Assembly (NCBI RefSeq): GCF_032335695.1
Contig: NZ_JACTOJ010000003.1
Span: forward strand, 62,001 to 126,000
Length of the DNA: 64,000 nt
DNA from: JACTOJ01 sp032335695
Lineage (GTDB): Bacteria > Bacillota > Clostridia > Clostridiales > Clostridiaceae
Direction: 5' to 3'
The notes under the pieces were generated by a model that saw only the letters and a program-made list of their open reading frames with translations, had not been told where the DNA came from and did no database searches. Of this stretch, positions 40,323-50,062 are shown in pieces. Position 1 is the stretch's first letter. Each line of letters opens with the position of its first letter. A program made the position numbers and the translations under genes.

Positions 40323-41012
40323 ATGGGAAAGAATTATGTTGAAAGCGCAAAGCTAGTAGATAAGAATGCATTATATTCTCCTGCTGAGGCAATGGACTTA
40401 GTGTTAAAGACAGCAAAAGCTAAATTTGATGAAACTATCGAATTAGCAGTTAGACTTGGTGTAGATCCAAGACATGCTGATCAGCAGGTTAGAGGAGCAG
40501 TTGTGTTACCTCATGGAACTGGTAAGACAGTTAAAGTTTTAGTTTTCGCTAGAGGCGAGAAGGCTAAAGAAGCAGAAGCTGCAGGTGCAGATTATGTAGG
40601 TGCAGAAGAATTAGTAGAAAAGATTCAAAAAGAAAATTGGTTTGATTTTGATGTAGTTGTAGCTACTCCAGACATGATGGGTGTAGTTGGTAGAATAGGT
40701 AGAGTTCTTGGACCTAAGGGTTTAATGCCTAACCCTAAGTCAGGCACAGTTACATTTGATGTAGCTAGAGCGCTATCAGAAATAAAAGCTGGTAAAGTTG
40801 AATATAGAGTAGATAAGACTTCAATAGTTCACGTTCCAGTAGGAAAGAAATCTTTTGATGCTGCAAAGTTAACTGATAACTTCCATGCTTTAATGGATGC
40901 GTTAGTAAAAGCTAAACCAGCAGCTGCAAAAGGACAATATATTAAATCAGTTGTTATATCAAGCACTATGGGACCTGGAGTTAAGATAAATCCGACAAAA
41001 GTTTTAGATTAA
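40323..41012 (+). CDS. rplA: 50S ribosomal protein L1
   Basis: A 229-residue protein of the mobile L1 stalk that helps release E-site tRNA. It is also known as a translational repressor of its own operon. Motifs: VRLGVDPRHADQQVRGAVVLPHGTGK, GRVLGPKGLMPNPKSGTV and VEYRVDKTSIVHVPVGKKSF. Length is normal. The preceding element at 40283-40308 imitates its rRNA site. Confidence 0.98.
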   Translation: MGKNYVESAKLVDKNALYSPAEAMDLVLKTAKAKFDETIELAVRLGVDPRHADQQVRGAVVLPHGTGKTVKVLVFARGEKAKEAEAAGADYVGAEELVEKIQKENWFDFDVVVATPDMMGVVGRIGRVLGPKGLMPNPKSGTVTFDVARALSEIKAGKVEYRVDKTSIVHVPVGKKSFDAAKLTDNFHALMDALVKAKPAAAKGQYIKSVVISSTMGPGVKINPTKVLD

Positions 41013-41014
41013 TA

Positions 41015-41043
41015 TTGACATAGGGTACTTAATCTGATAAAAT
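41015..41043 (+). promoter_or_regulatory. Promoter of rplJ-rplL
   Basis: TTGACA, 17 bases and TAAAAT, beginning two bases after the rplA stop and directly before the L10 leader. Confidence 0.85.
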
Positions 41044-41069
41044 GATTGAGTTAATTGAATAAGGTAATT

Positions 41070-41178
41070 AACCGTAGACAGTAGGTGCTTATAGCGTAAC
41101 GGGAAACCAACCTACCGAGGGTTCCAATACAATGTTAGTATGGTCTCTTCGCGTCTGCGGGGAGGCCTTTATTATTTA
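41070..41178 (+). promoter_or_regulatory. Ribosomal protein L10 leader with attenuator
   Basis: The conserved leader (ACCGTAGACAGTAGGTGC, AACGGGAAACCAACCTACCGAGGG) is the mRNA site for the L10-(L7/L12) complex. CCGTAGAC at 41072-41079 can pair with GTCTGCGG at 41153-41160. That 3' strand is also in the terminator hairpin GGTCTCTTCGC/GCGGGGAGGCC at 41142-41167, which is followed by TTTATTATTT. The two structures exclude each other, giving an attenuation switch. Confidence 0.88.
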
Positions 41179-41211
41179 AACAGTTTAAAACTGTGAGGAG
41201 GTGGACACACA

Positions 41212-41712
41212 GTGCAAAATAAAAATAGAGAAATTAAAGAAGCAAAGGTTCAAGAGATAAAAGAGAAGTTAGAGAAAGCTCAAGGTCTAGTACTTGCTAA
41301 TTATCAGGGATTAACTGTTGAAGAGGATACTGAACTTAGAAAGACTCTTAGAGAAGCTGGAATAGAATATAAAGTTTACAAAAACACTTTAACTACATTA
41401 GCTGCTAAGGAAATAGGTCTTGATGATGTTACTTCATATCTTGAAGGACCTATATCAGTAGCTATAAGTTATGATGATGCTACTGCACCTGCAAGAATAT
41501 TGAATGATTTTGCTAAAGGACATAAGAAACTTGATCTAATTGCTGGAGTAGTTGAAAAGAAAGTATATGATGCAGAACAGATAAAAGCAATCGCAGCAAT
41601 ACCTTCAAGAGAAGTTCTTATTGCCAAGATACTTGGAAGCTTCAAAGCTCCATTATCAAATCTTGCATACTTATTAAATGCAGTTAAAGAAAGCAAAGAA
41701 TCCGCACAGTAG
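41212..41712 (+). CDS. rplJ: 50S ribosomal protein L10
   Basis: A 166-residue base of the ribosomal stalk. The N-terminal rRNA-binding domain contains LVLANYQGLTVEEDTELRKTLREAGIEYKVYKNTL. The C-terminal helix that binds L7/L12 dimers ends the chain (PLSNLAYLLNAVKES). The GTG start follows GAGGAGGTGG. In other Firmicutes its own complex acts on the leader upstream. Confidence 0.98.
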   Translation: MQNKNREIKEAKVQEIKEKLEKAQGLVLANYQGLTVEEDTELRKTLREAGIEYKVYKNTLTTLAAKEIGLDDVTSYLEGPISVAISYDDATAPARILNDFAKGHKKLDLIAGVVEKKVYDAEQIKAIAAIPSREVLIAKILGSFKAPLSNLAYLLNAVKESKESAQ

Positions 41713-41753
41713 GATATAAATATTAAACCAAAAATTATGGAGGTGTCTTATAA

Positions 41754-42122
41754 ATGACAAGAGAAGAGATTATTCAAGCTATAAAAGAAATGACAGTTTT
41801 AGAATTAAACGAATTAGTTAAAGCATGCGAAGAGGAGTTTGGTGTTAGCGCAGCAGCTCCAGTAGCAGTTGCAGGTGGCGCAGCAGCAGGAGCAGCAGCA
41901 GCTGAAGAAAAGACTGAATTTGATGTAATACTTGCTAATGCAGGTGGAGAAAAGATCAAAGTTATAAAGGCTGTTAGAGAATTAACTGGATTAGGATTAA
42001 AGGAAGCTAAAGAATTAGTTGACGGAGCTCCTAAGACATTAAAAGAAGCTGTTTCTAAGGAAGAAGCTGAAGCTATAAAGGCTAAGCTAGCTGAAGTTGG
42101 AGCAACTGTAGAAGTAAAGTAG
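41754..42122 (+). CDS. rplL: 50S ribosomal protein L7/L12
   Basis: A 122-residue stalk protein that recruits translation factors. It has an N-terminal dimer domain (IIQAIKEMTVLELNELVKACEE), an alanine-rich hinge (AAPVAVAGGAAAGAAAA) and a globular C-terminal domain with KIKVIKAVRELTGLGLKEAK. It lies 41 bases after rplJ and before a strong terminator. Confidence 0.98.
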   Translation: MTREEIIQAIKEMTVLELNELVKACEEEFGVSAAAPVAVAGGAAAGAAAAEEKTEFDVILANAGGEKIKVIKAVRELTGLGLKEAKELVDGAPKTLKEAVSKEEAEAIKAKLAEVGATVEVK

Positions 42123-42140
42123 TCAATTAAAAAAAAAGAA

Positions 42141-42172
42141 AGAGGCACTTTGAAGCAAAGTGTCTCTTTTTT
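42141..42172 (+). terminator. Terminator after rplL
   Basis: AGAGGCACTTT/AAAGTGTCTCT with a GAAGC loop and six T. It separates rplJL from rpoBC, which has its own promoter. Confidence 0.9.
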
Positions 42173-42182
42173 CAAGTGTGCA

Positions 42183-42211
42183 TTGACAAAATGAATTTCC
42201 TGTAATATAAT
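42183..42211 (+). promoter_or_regulatory. Promoter of rpoB-rpoC
   Basis: TTGACA, 17 bases and TATAAT, an exact consensus promoter. A leader of about 165 bases follows before rpoB. Confidence 0.9.
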
Positions 42212-42230
42212 ATTAAAATGCATTAATATA

Positions 42231-42341
42231 CCTAGGCTTAATGGGAAATTTGTTTATTCAAATATTTTTAACGAATAAAGTATTTAACATTGGGTATAAT
42301 AAAAGAATGAGCATGTTTTAATCCGTTAGGTAAGTCCTAGG
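42231..42341 (+). other. Long-range helix in the rpoB leader
   Basis: CCTAGGCTTA at 42231-42240 can pair with TAAG-T-CCTAGG at 42331-42341 (ten pairs, one bulge), enclosing about 90 bases of leader. It may organise a regulatory domain ahead of the rpoB start. This is seen only as base complementarity. Confidence 0.45.
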
Positions 42342-42384
42342 GGATAGTGTCGTTTATACAAGTATTTACAAGGGGTGATAGCTA

Positions 42385-45300
42385 ATGGTACATCCTGTCC
42401 AGGTAGGAAAAAGAACAAGAATGAGCTTTGGTACAGTAAAAGAAGTAGCGGATATGCCGAATCTTATCGAGGTACAATTAGATTCGTATCAATGGTTTCT
42501 AGATGAAGGTCTTCAAGAGGTATTTGATGATGTTAATCCTATTGCAGATTATACTGGAAATCTCGTTCTTGAATTTGTTGGTTATAAGCTTGATATGGAT
42601 AATATCAAGTATAGCGTGGAGGAATGTAAAGAGAGAGATACCACTTTTGCAGCTCCACTAAAGGTAAAAGTTAGACTTTACAACAAAGAAACAGGAGAAT
42701 TGAAGGAACAAGAGGTTTTTATGGGAGATTTCCCATTAATGACCGAACAAGGTACATTTATAATAAATGGAGCAGAAAGAGTTATAGTTAGTCAGCTTGT
42801 AAGATCTCCAGGTGTATATTACAGCTACACTGTAGATAAAACTGGTAAAAAACTTTTTGCTTCCACGGTAATACCTAATAGAGGTGCGTGGTTGGAATAT
42901 GAAACAGATTCCAACGAAGTAATGTATGTTAGAATAGATAAGACTAGAAAGCTTCCAATAACCATACTATCAAGAGCTATGGGAATAGGAAGTGACCAAG
43001 AAATCATAAACTTTTTCGGAGAAGATGAAAGGCTTAAGGCTACAATAGAGAAGGATAATACTAAGACTAAAGAAGAGGCTCTATTGGAAATATATAAGAG
43101 ACTTAGACCAGGTGAACCTCCGACAGTTGATAGTGCCATGTCTTTAATTGATTCTTTATTCTTTGATGCAAAGCGTTATGATCTTTCAAGAGTTGGAAGA
43201 TATAAGTTTAATAAGAAGCTTGCACTTAATCTAAGAATAGCTAATCAAATTGCAGCTAGTGATATTGTTAATCCTAATACTGGTGAGATAATGGTACAAA
43301 AGAATGAAAAGATAGACAGAGAGATGGCCGTAGATATACAAAATGCTGGTATTAACTCTGTAGACGTAATAGTAGAAGACAAAACTATGAGAGTTATAGG
43401 CAATAATTTTGTAAATATTCGCAAGGTAGTGCCATTTAACATAGATGATTTGCACATAAAAGAGCAGGTTCATTATCCTACATTAAAAGAGATATTGGAT
43501 AGTTCAAATGATGAAGCTACTATAAAAGAAGAAATTAAGAAAAATATTTCAAAACTAATACCTAAACATATTATAAGAGATGATATTTATTCAACAATAA
43601 GCTATGAAATTGGATTGCCATATGGCATTGGATATGTTGATGATATCGATCACCTAGGTAATAGAAGATTACGATCTGTAGGAGAACTTCTTCAAAATCA
43701 GTTCCGTATAGGGCTTTCCAGAATGGAAAGAGTTGTTAAAGAGAGAATGACTATACAGGACCAAGAAGGAATAACTCCTCAAGTTCTCATAAATATAAGA
43801 CCAGTTGCAGCTGCTATCAAAGAATTCTTTGGAAGTTCTCAGCTATCACAGTTCATGGATCAGAATAATCCTCTTTCAGAACTTACTCATAAGAGAAGAT
43901 TATCTGCATTGGGACCTGGTGGTTTGTCAAGAGAAAGAGCAGGGTTCGAAGTTAGAGACGTTCACCATTCACACTATGGAAGAATGTGTCCGATTGAAAC
44001 TCCTGAAGGTCCTAACATAGGTCTGATAAACTCATTAGCAACTTATGCTAAAGTTAATGAATATGGTTTTATGGAGACACCTTATAGAGTGGTTGATAAA
44101 AAGACAGGTGTAGTATCAACTACAATTAAATATTTTACTGCGGATGAGGAAGATAATTGCTTGATTGCTCAATCTAATGAACCAATAGGCGAAGATGGAG
44201 TTTTCATTGACAAAAAGATTACAGTAAGAAGCAAGTCAGATGTTTTGGTGGTTCCAAGAGAAGAAGTAGATTTGATGGATGTATCTCCAAGACAGCTTGT
44301 ATCCGTTGCAACAGCTATGATTCCATTCCTAGAAAATGATGATGCCAGCCGTGCACTTATGGGATCAAACATGCAGCGTCAGGCGGTACCTCTTTTAAAA
44401 CCTCAGGCTCCTGTAGTAGGAACTGGAATAGAATTTAAAGCGGCTTATGATTCTGGAGTTCTTCCAAAAGCTAAAAATGCAGGCGTGGTTACATATGTAA
44501 GCGCAAATGAAATAAGAATAAAAAGAGATTCTGACGGCGGAATTGACACTTATAAATTACTTAAATTTAAAAGATCTAACCAAGGAACCTGCATCAACCA
44601 GAGACCTATTGTAGATAAGGGGGAGGTTGTTGCCAAGGGAACTGTTTTATCAGATGGACCTTCCACTGATTTAGGAGAAATAGCTTTAGGTAAGAATATA
44701 AGGATAGGTTTTATAACTTGGGAAGGTTATAATTATGAAGATGCTATGCTTATATCAGAGCAGTTAGTAAAAGATGATGTGTTTACTTCAATTCATATAG
44801 AAGAATATGAAGCTGAAGCTAGAGATACAAAACTGGGACCTGAAGAAATAACAAGAGATATACCTAATGTGGGCGAGGATGCTCTAAGAGATATTGACGA
44901 AAGAGGTATAATAAGAATAGGTGCGGAAGTAAGATCAGGAGATATTCTTGTTGGTAAAGTTACTCCTAAAGGAGAAACTGAACTTACTGCTGAAGAAAGA
45001 TTATTAAGAGCTATTTTCGGAGAAAAAGCCAGAGAAGTAAGAGATACATCTTTAAGAGTACCTCATGGTGAAGCTGGAATAATAGTAGATGTAAAAGTAT
45101 TTACTAGAGAAAATGGTGATGAGTTACCTCCTGGAGTCAACGAACTTGTTAGATGCTATATAGCTCAAAAGAGAAAGATATCTGTTGGAGATAAAATGGC
45201 AGGTAGACATGGTAATAAGGGTGTTATCTCAAGAGTGTTGCCAGAAGAAGATATGCCATTCTTACCAGATGGAAGACCTCTTCAAATATGCTTAAACCCT

Positions 45301-46086
45301 CTAGGAGTACCTTCACGTATGAATATAGGGCAGGTGTTGGAAGTGCATTTAGGCTGGGCAGCTAGTGAGCTTGGATGGCATGTAGCTACACCAGTATTTG
45401 ATGGAGCTACAGAAAAAGATATAGAGGATTGTTTAAGAGATGCAGGTTATGATGTTGACGGAAAAACGATGCTTTATGATGGAAGAACTGGAGAGCCTTT
45501 TGATAACAGAGTAACTGTAGGATATATGTATATATTGAAATTGGCCCATTTGGTAGACGACAAAATACATGCTAGATCAACAGGACCATATTCACTTGTT
45601 ACACAGCAGCCACTAGGCGGTAAGGCGCAATTTGGAGGCCAGAGATTTGGTGAAATGGAAGTATGGGCACTAGAAGCATATGGTGCTGCACATACATTAC
45701 AGGAAATATTGACGGTTAAATCAGACGATGTTGTTGGTAGAGTAAAAACCTATGAAGCAATTGTAAAAGGTGAAAATATTCCTGAACCTGGTGTTCCAGA
45801 ATCCTTCAAAGTATTAATAAAAGAACTTCAAGCACTTTGCTTGGATGTTAAAGTACTTAATGAATCTAATGAAGAAATAAGAATCAAAGAGTCAGTAGAT
45901 GAAGAAATGGAAGACCTAGATGTCAACATAGAAGGTACTGAAGATTTGGTCCCTCCAACTCCAACTGAAGAATATTTAGACGGAGAAGAAGAAGCGGAAG
46001 AAGATATTGAAGAAGACTTTGATGAATTACCTTTGGATGATTTTCAAAATGAGTTAGAACTAGATGATTTCAGTGATGAACATTAA
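42385..46086 (+). CDS. rpoB: DNA-directed RNA polymerase subunit beta
   Basis: A 1233-residue catalytic core subunit. The rifampicin region reads FFGSSQLSQFMDQNNPLSELTHKRRLSALGPGG, which is the wild-type (sensitive) pattern. Other blocks include SQLVRSPGVYY, the RMCPIETPEGPNIGLI segment and VPSRMNIGQVLEVHLG. The chain ends in a long acidic tail (from about residue 1190 on, rich in E and D). AAGGGGTGATAGCT precedes the ATG. It is followed by rpoC at 22 bases. Confidence 0.98.
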   Translation: MVHPVQVGKRTRMSFGTVKEVADMPNLIEVQLDSYQWFLDEGLQEVFDDVNPIADYTGNLVLEFVGYKLDMDNIKYSVEECKERDTTFAAPLKVKVRLYNKETGELKEQEVFMGDFPLMTEQGTFIINGAERVIVSQLVRSPGVYYSYTVDKTGKKLFASTVIPNRGAWLEYETDSNEVMYVRIDKTRKLPITILSRAMGIGSDQEIINFFGEDERLKATIEKDNTKTKEEALLEIYKRLRPGEPPTVDSAMSLIDSLFFDAKRYDLSRVGRYKFNKKLALNLRIANQIAASDIVNPNTGEIMVQKNEKIDREMAVDIQNAGINSVDVIVEDKTMRVIGNNFVNIRKVVPFNIDDLHIKEQVHYPTLKEILDSSNDEATIKEEIKKNISKLIPKHIIRDDIYSTISYEIGLPYGIGYVDDIDHLGNRRLRSVGELLQNQFRIGLSRMERVVKERMTIQDQEGITPQVLINIRPVAAAIKEFFGSSQLSQFMDQNNPLSELTHKRRLSALGPGGLSRERAGFEVRDVHHSHYGRMCPIETPEGPNIGLINSLATYAKVNEYGFMETPYRVVDKKTGVVSTTIKYFTADEEDNCLIAQSNEPIGEDGVFIDKKITVRSKSDVLVVPREEVDLMDVSPRQLVSVATAMIPFLENDDASRALMGSNMQRQAVPLLKPQAPVVGTGIEFKAAYDSGVLPKAKNAGVVTYVSANEIRIKRDSDGGIDTYKLLKFKRSNQGTCINQRPIVDKGEVVAKGTVLSDGPSTDLGEIALGKNIRIGFITWEGYNYEDAMLISEQLVKDDVFTSIHIEEYEAEARDTKLGPEEITRDIPNVGEDALRDIDERGIIRIGAEVRSGDILVGKVTPKGETELTAEERLLRAIFGEKAREVRDTSLRVPHGEAGIIVDVKVFTRENGDELPPGVNELVRCYIAQKRKISVGDKMAGRHGNKGVISRVLPEEDMPFLPDGRPLQICLNPLGVPSRMNIGQVLEVHLGWAASELGWHVATPVFDGATEKDIEDCLRDAGYDVDGKTMLYDGRTGEPFDNRVTVGYMYILKLAHLVDDKIHARSTGPYSLVTQQPLGGKAQFGGQRFGEMEVWALEAYGAAHTLQEILTVKSDDVVGRVKTYEAIVKGENIPEPGVPESFKVLIKELQALCLDVKVLNESNEEIRIKESVDEEMEDLDVNIEGTEDLVPPTPTEEYLDGEEEAEEDIEEDFDELPLDDFQNELELDDFSDEH

Positions 46087-46108
46087 TTTATGAAGGGAGG
46101 ATAAACCC

Positions 46109-49100
46109 TTGTTTGAATTAAATAATTTTGACGCTATACAAATTGGGCTTTCATCTCCAGAAAAGATAAGAGAATGGTCTCGTGGTGAAGTAAAAAAACC
46201 AGAAACTATTAATTACAGAACTCTTAAGCCAGAAAGAGATGGATTGTTTTGTGAAAGAATTTTTGGACCTATAAAGGACTGGGAATGTCATTGCGGTAAA
46301 TATAAAAGAGTTAGATATAAAGGGATTGTCTGTGATCGTTGCGGAGTTGAAGTAACAAAAGCTAAAGTAAGAAGAGAGAGAATGGGGCACATAGAACTTG
46401 CTGCTCCAGTATCTCACATCTGGTATTTTAAAGGAATACCTTCAAGAATGGGTCTCATACTTGATATGTCACCAAGATCTCTTGAAAAAATTCTTTATTT
46501 TGCTTCTTATGTAGTTCTTGATCCTAAAGAAACTCCACTTTTAAAGAAGCAGCTTCTTAATGAGAAAGAATATAGAGAAGCTGTTGATAAATACGGTGAA
46601 GAAAGCTTCATCTGTGGAATGGGAGCAGAAGCTATCAAAGTTCTTTTGGAAGAAATAGATTTAGAGAGACTTTCAAAGGAATTAAAGGATGAACTTAAAG
46701 GAAGCACTGGACAGAAAAGAATAAGAATAATAAGAAGATTAGAAGTAGTAGAATCCTTTAGAAAATCAGGAAATAAACCTGATTGGATGATTATTGATGT
46801 TATACCAGTAATACCACCAGATTTAAGACCTATGGTTCAATTAGATGGTGGAAGATTTGCTACATCTGATTTAAATGACTTATATAGAAGAGTTATAAAC
46901 AGAAACAATAGATTGAAGAAGCTATTAGATTTAGGAGCTCCTGATATAATAGTAAGAAATGAAAAGAGAATGCTTCAAGAAGCAGTAGATGCACTTATTG
47001 ATAATGGTAGAAGAGGAAGACCGGTCACTGGACCAGGAAATAGACCACTAAAATCATTATCTGATATGCTTAAGGGTAAGCAAGGAAGATTTAGACAAAA
47101 TCTTCTTGGTAAGCGTGTTGACTATTCAGGGCGTTCGGTTATAGTTGTAGGTCCTGAGCTTAAAATGTATCAATGCGGTCTTCCTAATGAAATGGCTTTG
47201 GAACTTTTCAAACCATTTGTAATGAAAAAATTGGTTGAAGGCGGAACTGCCCATAATATAAAGAGTGCTAAGAGAATGGTAGAAAGAGCTATGCCTCAGG
47301 TGTGGGATGTACTTGAAGAAGTAATAGCTGATCATCCAGTATTACTTAATCGTGCCCCCACACTTCACAGACTTGGAATACAGGCTTTCCAGCCAGTGCT
47401 TGTAGAGGGAAGAGCTATAAAGCTTCATCCATTAGTATGTACAGCATATAATGCTGACTTCGATGGAGACCAGATGGCGGTGCATGTTCCTTTATCAGTT
47501 GAGGCTCAGGCTGAAGCAAGATTTTTGATGCTGGCAGCTAATAATATATTGAAGCCTTCAGATGGTAAACCAGTCTGCGTACCTACACAGGATATGGTAC
47601 TTGGATCTTACTACTTAACCCTAGATAAAGACGGGGAAAAGGGAGAAGGAAGCAGATTTGCTTCTGCAGATGAAGCTATAATGGCTTATGAAACTAAGAG
47701 CATAAGCATACATGCTAAAGTTCAAGTACAAATTACAAGAAGCATAGATGGAAATGATGTGACTGGAATAGTGAATACCACTGTAGGTAAGCTAATATTC
47801 AATGAGTCTATTCCTCAGGATTTAGGTTTTGTGGATAGATCTCTTCCAGAGAATACATTAACTTTAGAAGTAGATTTCCTTGTTGATAAGAAAAATCTTG
47901 GAAAAATAATTGATAAGTGCTATATGAAGCATGGACCAACTGAAACATCAGTTATGCTTGATAAGATTAAGGCTAAAGGATATCATTATTCAACAATAGG
48001 AGCTATAACAGTTGCTGTTGCCGACATGGTTGTTCCAAAGGCTAAATATGAATTACTTGCAGATGCGGATGCTACTGTTGATAAAATTGAAAAGTTATAT
48101 AAGAGAGGTTTCATATCTGAAGATGAAAGATATGAAAGAGTTATAGATAAGTGGACCAAAACTACTGAAGAAGTTGCTGACGCACTTATGGATAACTTGG
48201 ATAGATTTAATCCAATATTCATGATGGCGGATTCTGGAGCCAGAGGTTCTAAGAGTCAGATTAAGCAGCTTGCAGGTATGAGAGGTCTTATGGCTAATCC
48301 TTCTGGTAAGATTATTGAGCAGCCTATAAGAGCTTCCTTCAGAGAAGGTCTTAAGGTTTTAGAGTACTTTATATCAACTCACGGTGCTAGAAAAGGTAAT
48401 GCTGATACAGCACTTAAGACAGCTGACTCAGGTTATTTGACAAGAAGACTTGTTGATGTTAGTCAGGATGTTATAGTAAGATATGAAGATTGCGGATCTG
48501 AAAATGGTTTTGAAGTTTCTGAAATCAAAGAGGGAAATGAAATAATAGAACCTTTAAGAGAAAGACTTGCAGGAAGATATGCTACAGAGGATTTAGTTGA
48601 CTCTTCCACAGGTGAAGTGATAGCTCCTAAAAATACTTATATAACACCTATTCAAGCTGAAAGAGCTGAAAAAGCTGGAATAAAGAAAGTTAGAATACGT
48701 TCTGTATTTACATGCAAGGCTAAGTTCGGTGTATGCGCTCATTGCTATGGAATGAACATGGCTACTGCTCAGAAGATAAATATCGGAGAAGCAGTTGGTA
48801 TAGTTGCAGCTCAAAGTATAGGTGAACCTGGTACACAGCTTACAATGAGAACATTCCATACTGGTGGTGTTGCTGGATCAGATATCACTCAAGGTCTTCC
48901 TAGAGTTGAAGAACTTTTTGAAGCTAGAAAGCCAAAGGGATTAGCAATTGTAAGTGAGCAGGCAGGTAATGTAAGAGTAGAAGAAACTAAAAAGAAGAGA
49001 ACAGTTGTAGTAACTACTGACAGCGGAGAAGAGATTACTTATGACATACCTTTTGGATCAAGACTTAAAGTCATGAACGGGGATGTAATATCTGCCGGTG

Positions 49101-49660
49101 ATGAAATTACTGAAGGATCAGTAAACCCACATGATATTTTAAGAATAAAAGGTATAAACGGAGTAAGAAATTATCTTTTATCTGAAGTACAAAAAGTTTA
49201 TAGACAGCAGGGTGTTGACATAAACGATAAGCACTTAGAGGTAGTTATTAGACAGATGACAAGAAAAGTTAAGGTTTTAGAATCTGGAGATACAGAATTA
49301 CTTCCAGGTACTATGATAGATATATTTGATTTTGAAGGCGAGAATGAAAGAGTAACTAATTTAGGTGGAGAACCAGCTACTGGAGAACAGGGGCTTCTAG
49401 GAATAACTAAAGCAGCTCTTGCTACAGATTCGTTCCTATCAGCAGCATCTTTCCAGGAAACTACAAGAGTTCTTACCGATGCAGCTATTAAAGGTAAAAC
49501 AGATCCATTGGTAGGTTTAAAAGAAAATGTAATTATCGGTAAGCTAATACCAGCAGGTACTGGAATGATGAGATATCGATCAGTTAAATTAAATACTGAG
49601 AATGAAGAAGAAGAATTAGAAACTTCCAATGAAACCTTAACATATAATAAGTTGACATAA
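46109..49660 (+). CDS. rpoC: DNA-directed RNA polymerase subunit beta'
   Basis: A 1183-residue catalytic core subunit. It has the N-terminal zinc site (CHCGKYK...CDRCGVE), the catalytic magnesium loop NADFDGDQM near residue 450, the bridge-helix/trigger-loop region with VGIVAAQSIGEPGTQLTMRTFHTGG, and the second zinc cysteines (CKAKFGVCAHCYG). It starts with TTG at 46109, eight bases after GAAGGGAGG, and MFELNNFDAIQIGLSSPEKI is the usual beginning. Confidence 0.98.
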   Translation: MFELNNFDAIQIGLSSPEKIREWSRGEVKKPETINYRTLKPERDGLFCERIFGPIKDWECHCGKYKRVRYKGIVCDRCGVEVTKAKVRRERMGHIELAAPVSHIWYFKGIPSRMGLILDMSPRSLEKILYFASYVVLDPKETPLLKKQLLNEKEYREAVDKYGEESFICGMGAEAIKVLLEEIDLERLSKELKDELKGSTGQKRIRIIRRLEVVESFRKSGNKPDWMIIDVIPVIPPDLRPMVQLDGGRFATSDLNDLYRRVINRNNRLKKLLDLGAPDIIVRNEKRMLQEAVDALIDNGRRGRPVTGPGNRPLKSLSDMLKGKQGRFRQNLLGKRVDYSGRSVIVVGPELKMYQCGLPNEMALELFKPFVMKKLVEGGTAHNIKSAKRMVERAMPQVWDVLEEVIADHPVLLNRAPTLHRLGIQAFQPVLVEGRAIKLHPLVCTAYNADFDGDQMAVHVPLSVEAQAEARFLMLAANNILKPSDGKPVCVPTQDMVLGSYYLTLDKDGEKGEGSRFASADEAIMAYETKSISIHAKVQVQITRSIDGNDVTGIVNTTVGKLIFNESIPQDLGFVDRSLPENTLTLEVDFLVDKKNLGKIIDKCYMKHGPTETSVMLDKIKAKGYHYSTIGAITVAVADMVVPKAKYELLADADATVDKIEKLYKRGFISEDERYERVIDKWTKTTEEVADALMDNLDRFNPIFMMADSGARGSKSQIKQLAGMRGLMANPSGKIIEQPIRASFREGLKVLEYFISTHGARKGNADTALKTADSGYLTRRLVDVSQDVIVRYEDCGSENGFEVSEIKEGNEIIEPLRERLAGRYATEDLVDSSTGEVIAPKNTYITPIQAERAEKAGIKKVRIRSVFTCKAKFGVCAHCYGMNMATAQKINIGEAVGIVAAQSIGEPGTQLTMRTFHTGGVAGSDITQGLPRVEELFEARKPKGLAIVSEQAGNVRVEETKKKRTVVVTTDSGEEITYDIPFGSRLKVMNGDVISAGDEITEGSVNPHDILRIKGINGVRNYLLSEVQKVYRQQGVDINDKHLEVVIRQMTRKVKVLESGDTELLPGTMIDIFDFEGENERVTNLGGEPATGEQGLLGITKAALATDSFLSAASFQETTRVLTDAAIKGKTDPLVGLKENVIIGKLIPAGTGMMRYRSVKLNTENEEEELETSNETLTYNKLT

Positions 49661-49713
49661 CCATTTATAAATGATAGAATACAATTTGTGTGATTTGCAA
49701 TTTGTATGCATTT

Positions 49714-49740
49714 TAGTGAGGTAATTTAATTACCTCGCTA
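49714..49740 (+). other. Hairpin between rpoC and the L7Ae-like gene
   Basis: TAGTGAGGTAAT with TTACCTCGCTA forms about 11 pairs around a short loop. No T tract follows, so it could be a processing site or a weak attenuator between rpoBC and the str genes. Confidence 0.5.
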
Positions 49741-49767
49741 TTAATGATGTAATGGGGAGGAAATCAG

Positions 49768-50007
49768 ATGGTAGAAAGGCTTACTGGTAGAAAGGTTATC
49801 GGGATAAAGCAAGCTACTAAATCTCTAAAAAATCATATAGGGCAAACACTTTATGTGGCTAAGGATAGCGATAAAAATCTGACTAATCCTGTAATAAGTT
49901 TGGCAGAGGAGACATCTGTAGAGATAAAATATGTGGATACCATGAAAGAGTTAGGAAAACTTTGTGGTATTGATGTAGGTGCCGCTGTTGCTCTTATTAT
50001 AAAATAA
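49768..50007 (+). CDS. L7Ae-like kink-turn-binding ribosomal protein (YbxF type)
   Basis: A 79-residue protein of the L7Ae/L30e/Gadd45 family, which binds kink-turn RNA. The sequence VIGIKQATKSLKNHIGQTLYVAKDSD, then GKLCGIDVGAAVALI, has the family's loop and final strand. In Bacillus YbxF associates with ribosomes, and the gene likewise lies between rpoC and rpsL. GGGGAGG precedes the ATG. Confidence 0.9.
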   Translation: MVERLTGRKVIGIKQATKSLKNHIGQTLYVAKDSDKNLTNPVISLAEETSVEIKYVDTMKELGKLCGIDVGAAVALIIK

Positions 50008-50062
50008 TTTGCTATTAACTTAATTTTAATAGATATAGTTTATTAATTTGGGAGGTGAAAAC

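Noticed and set aside
42825..43139. Minus-strand frames inside rpoB and rpoC
   Set aside because: They overlap highly conserved coding sequence, have no start signals, and their compositions are those of shadows.
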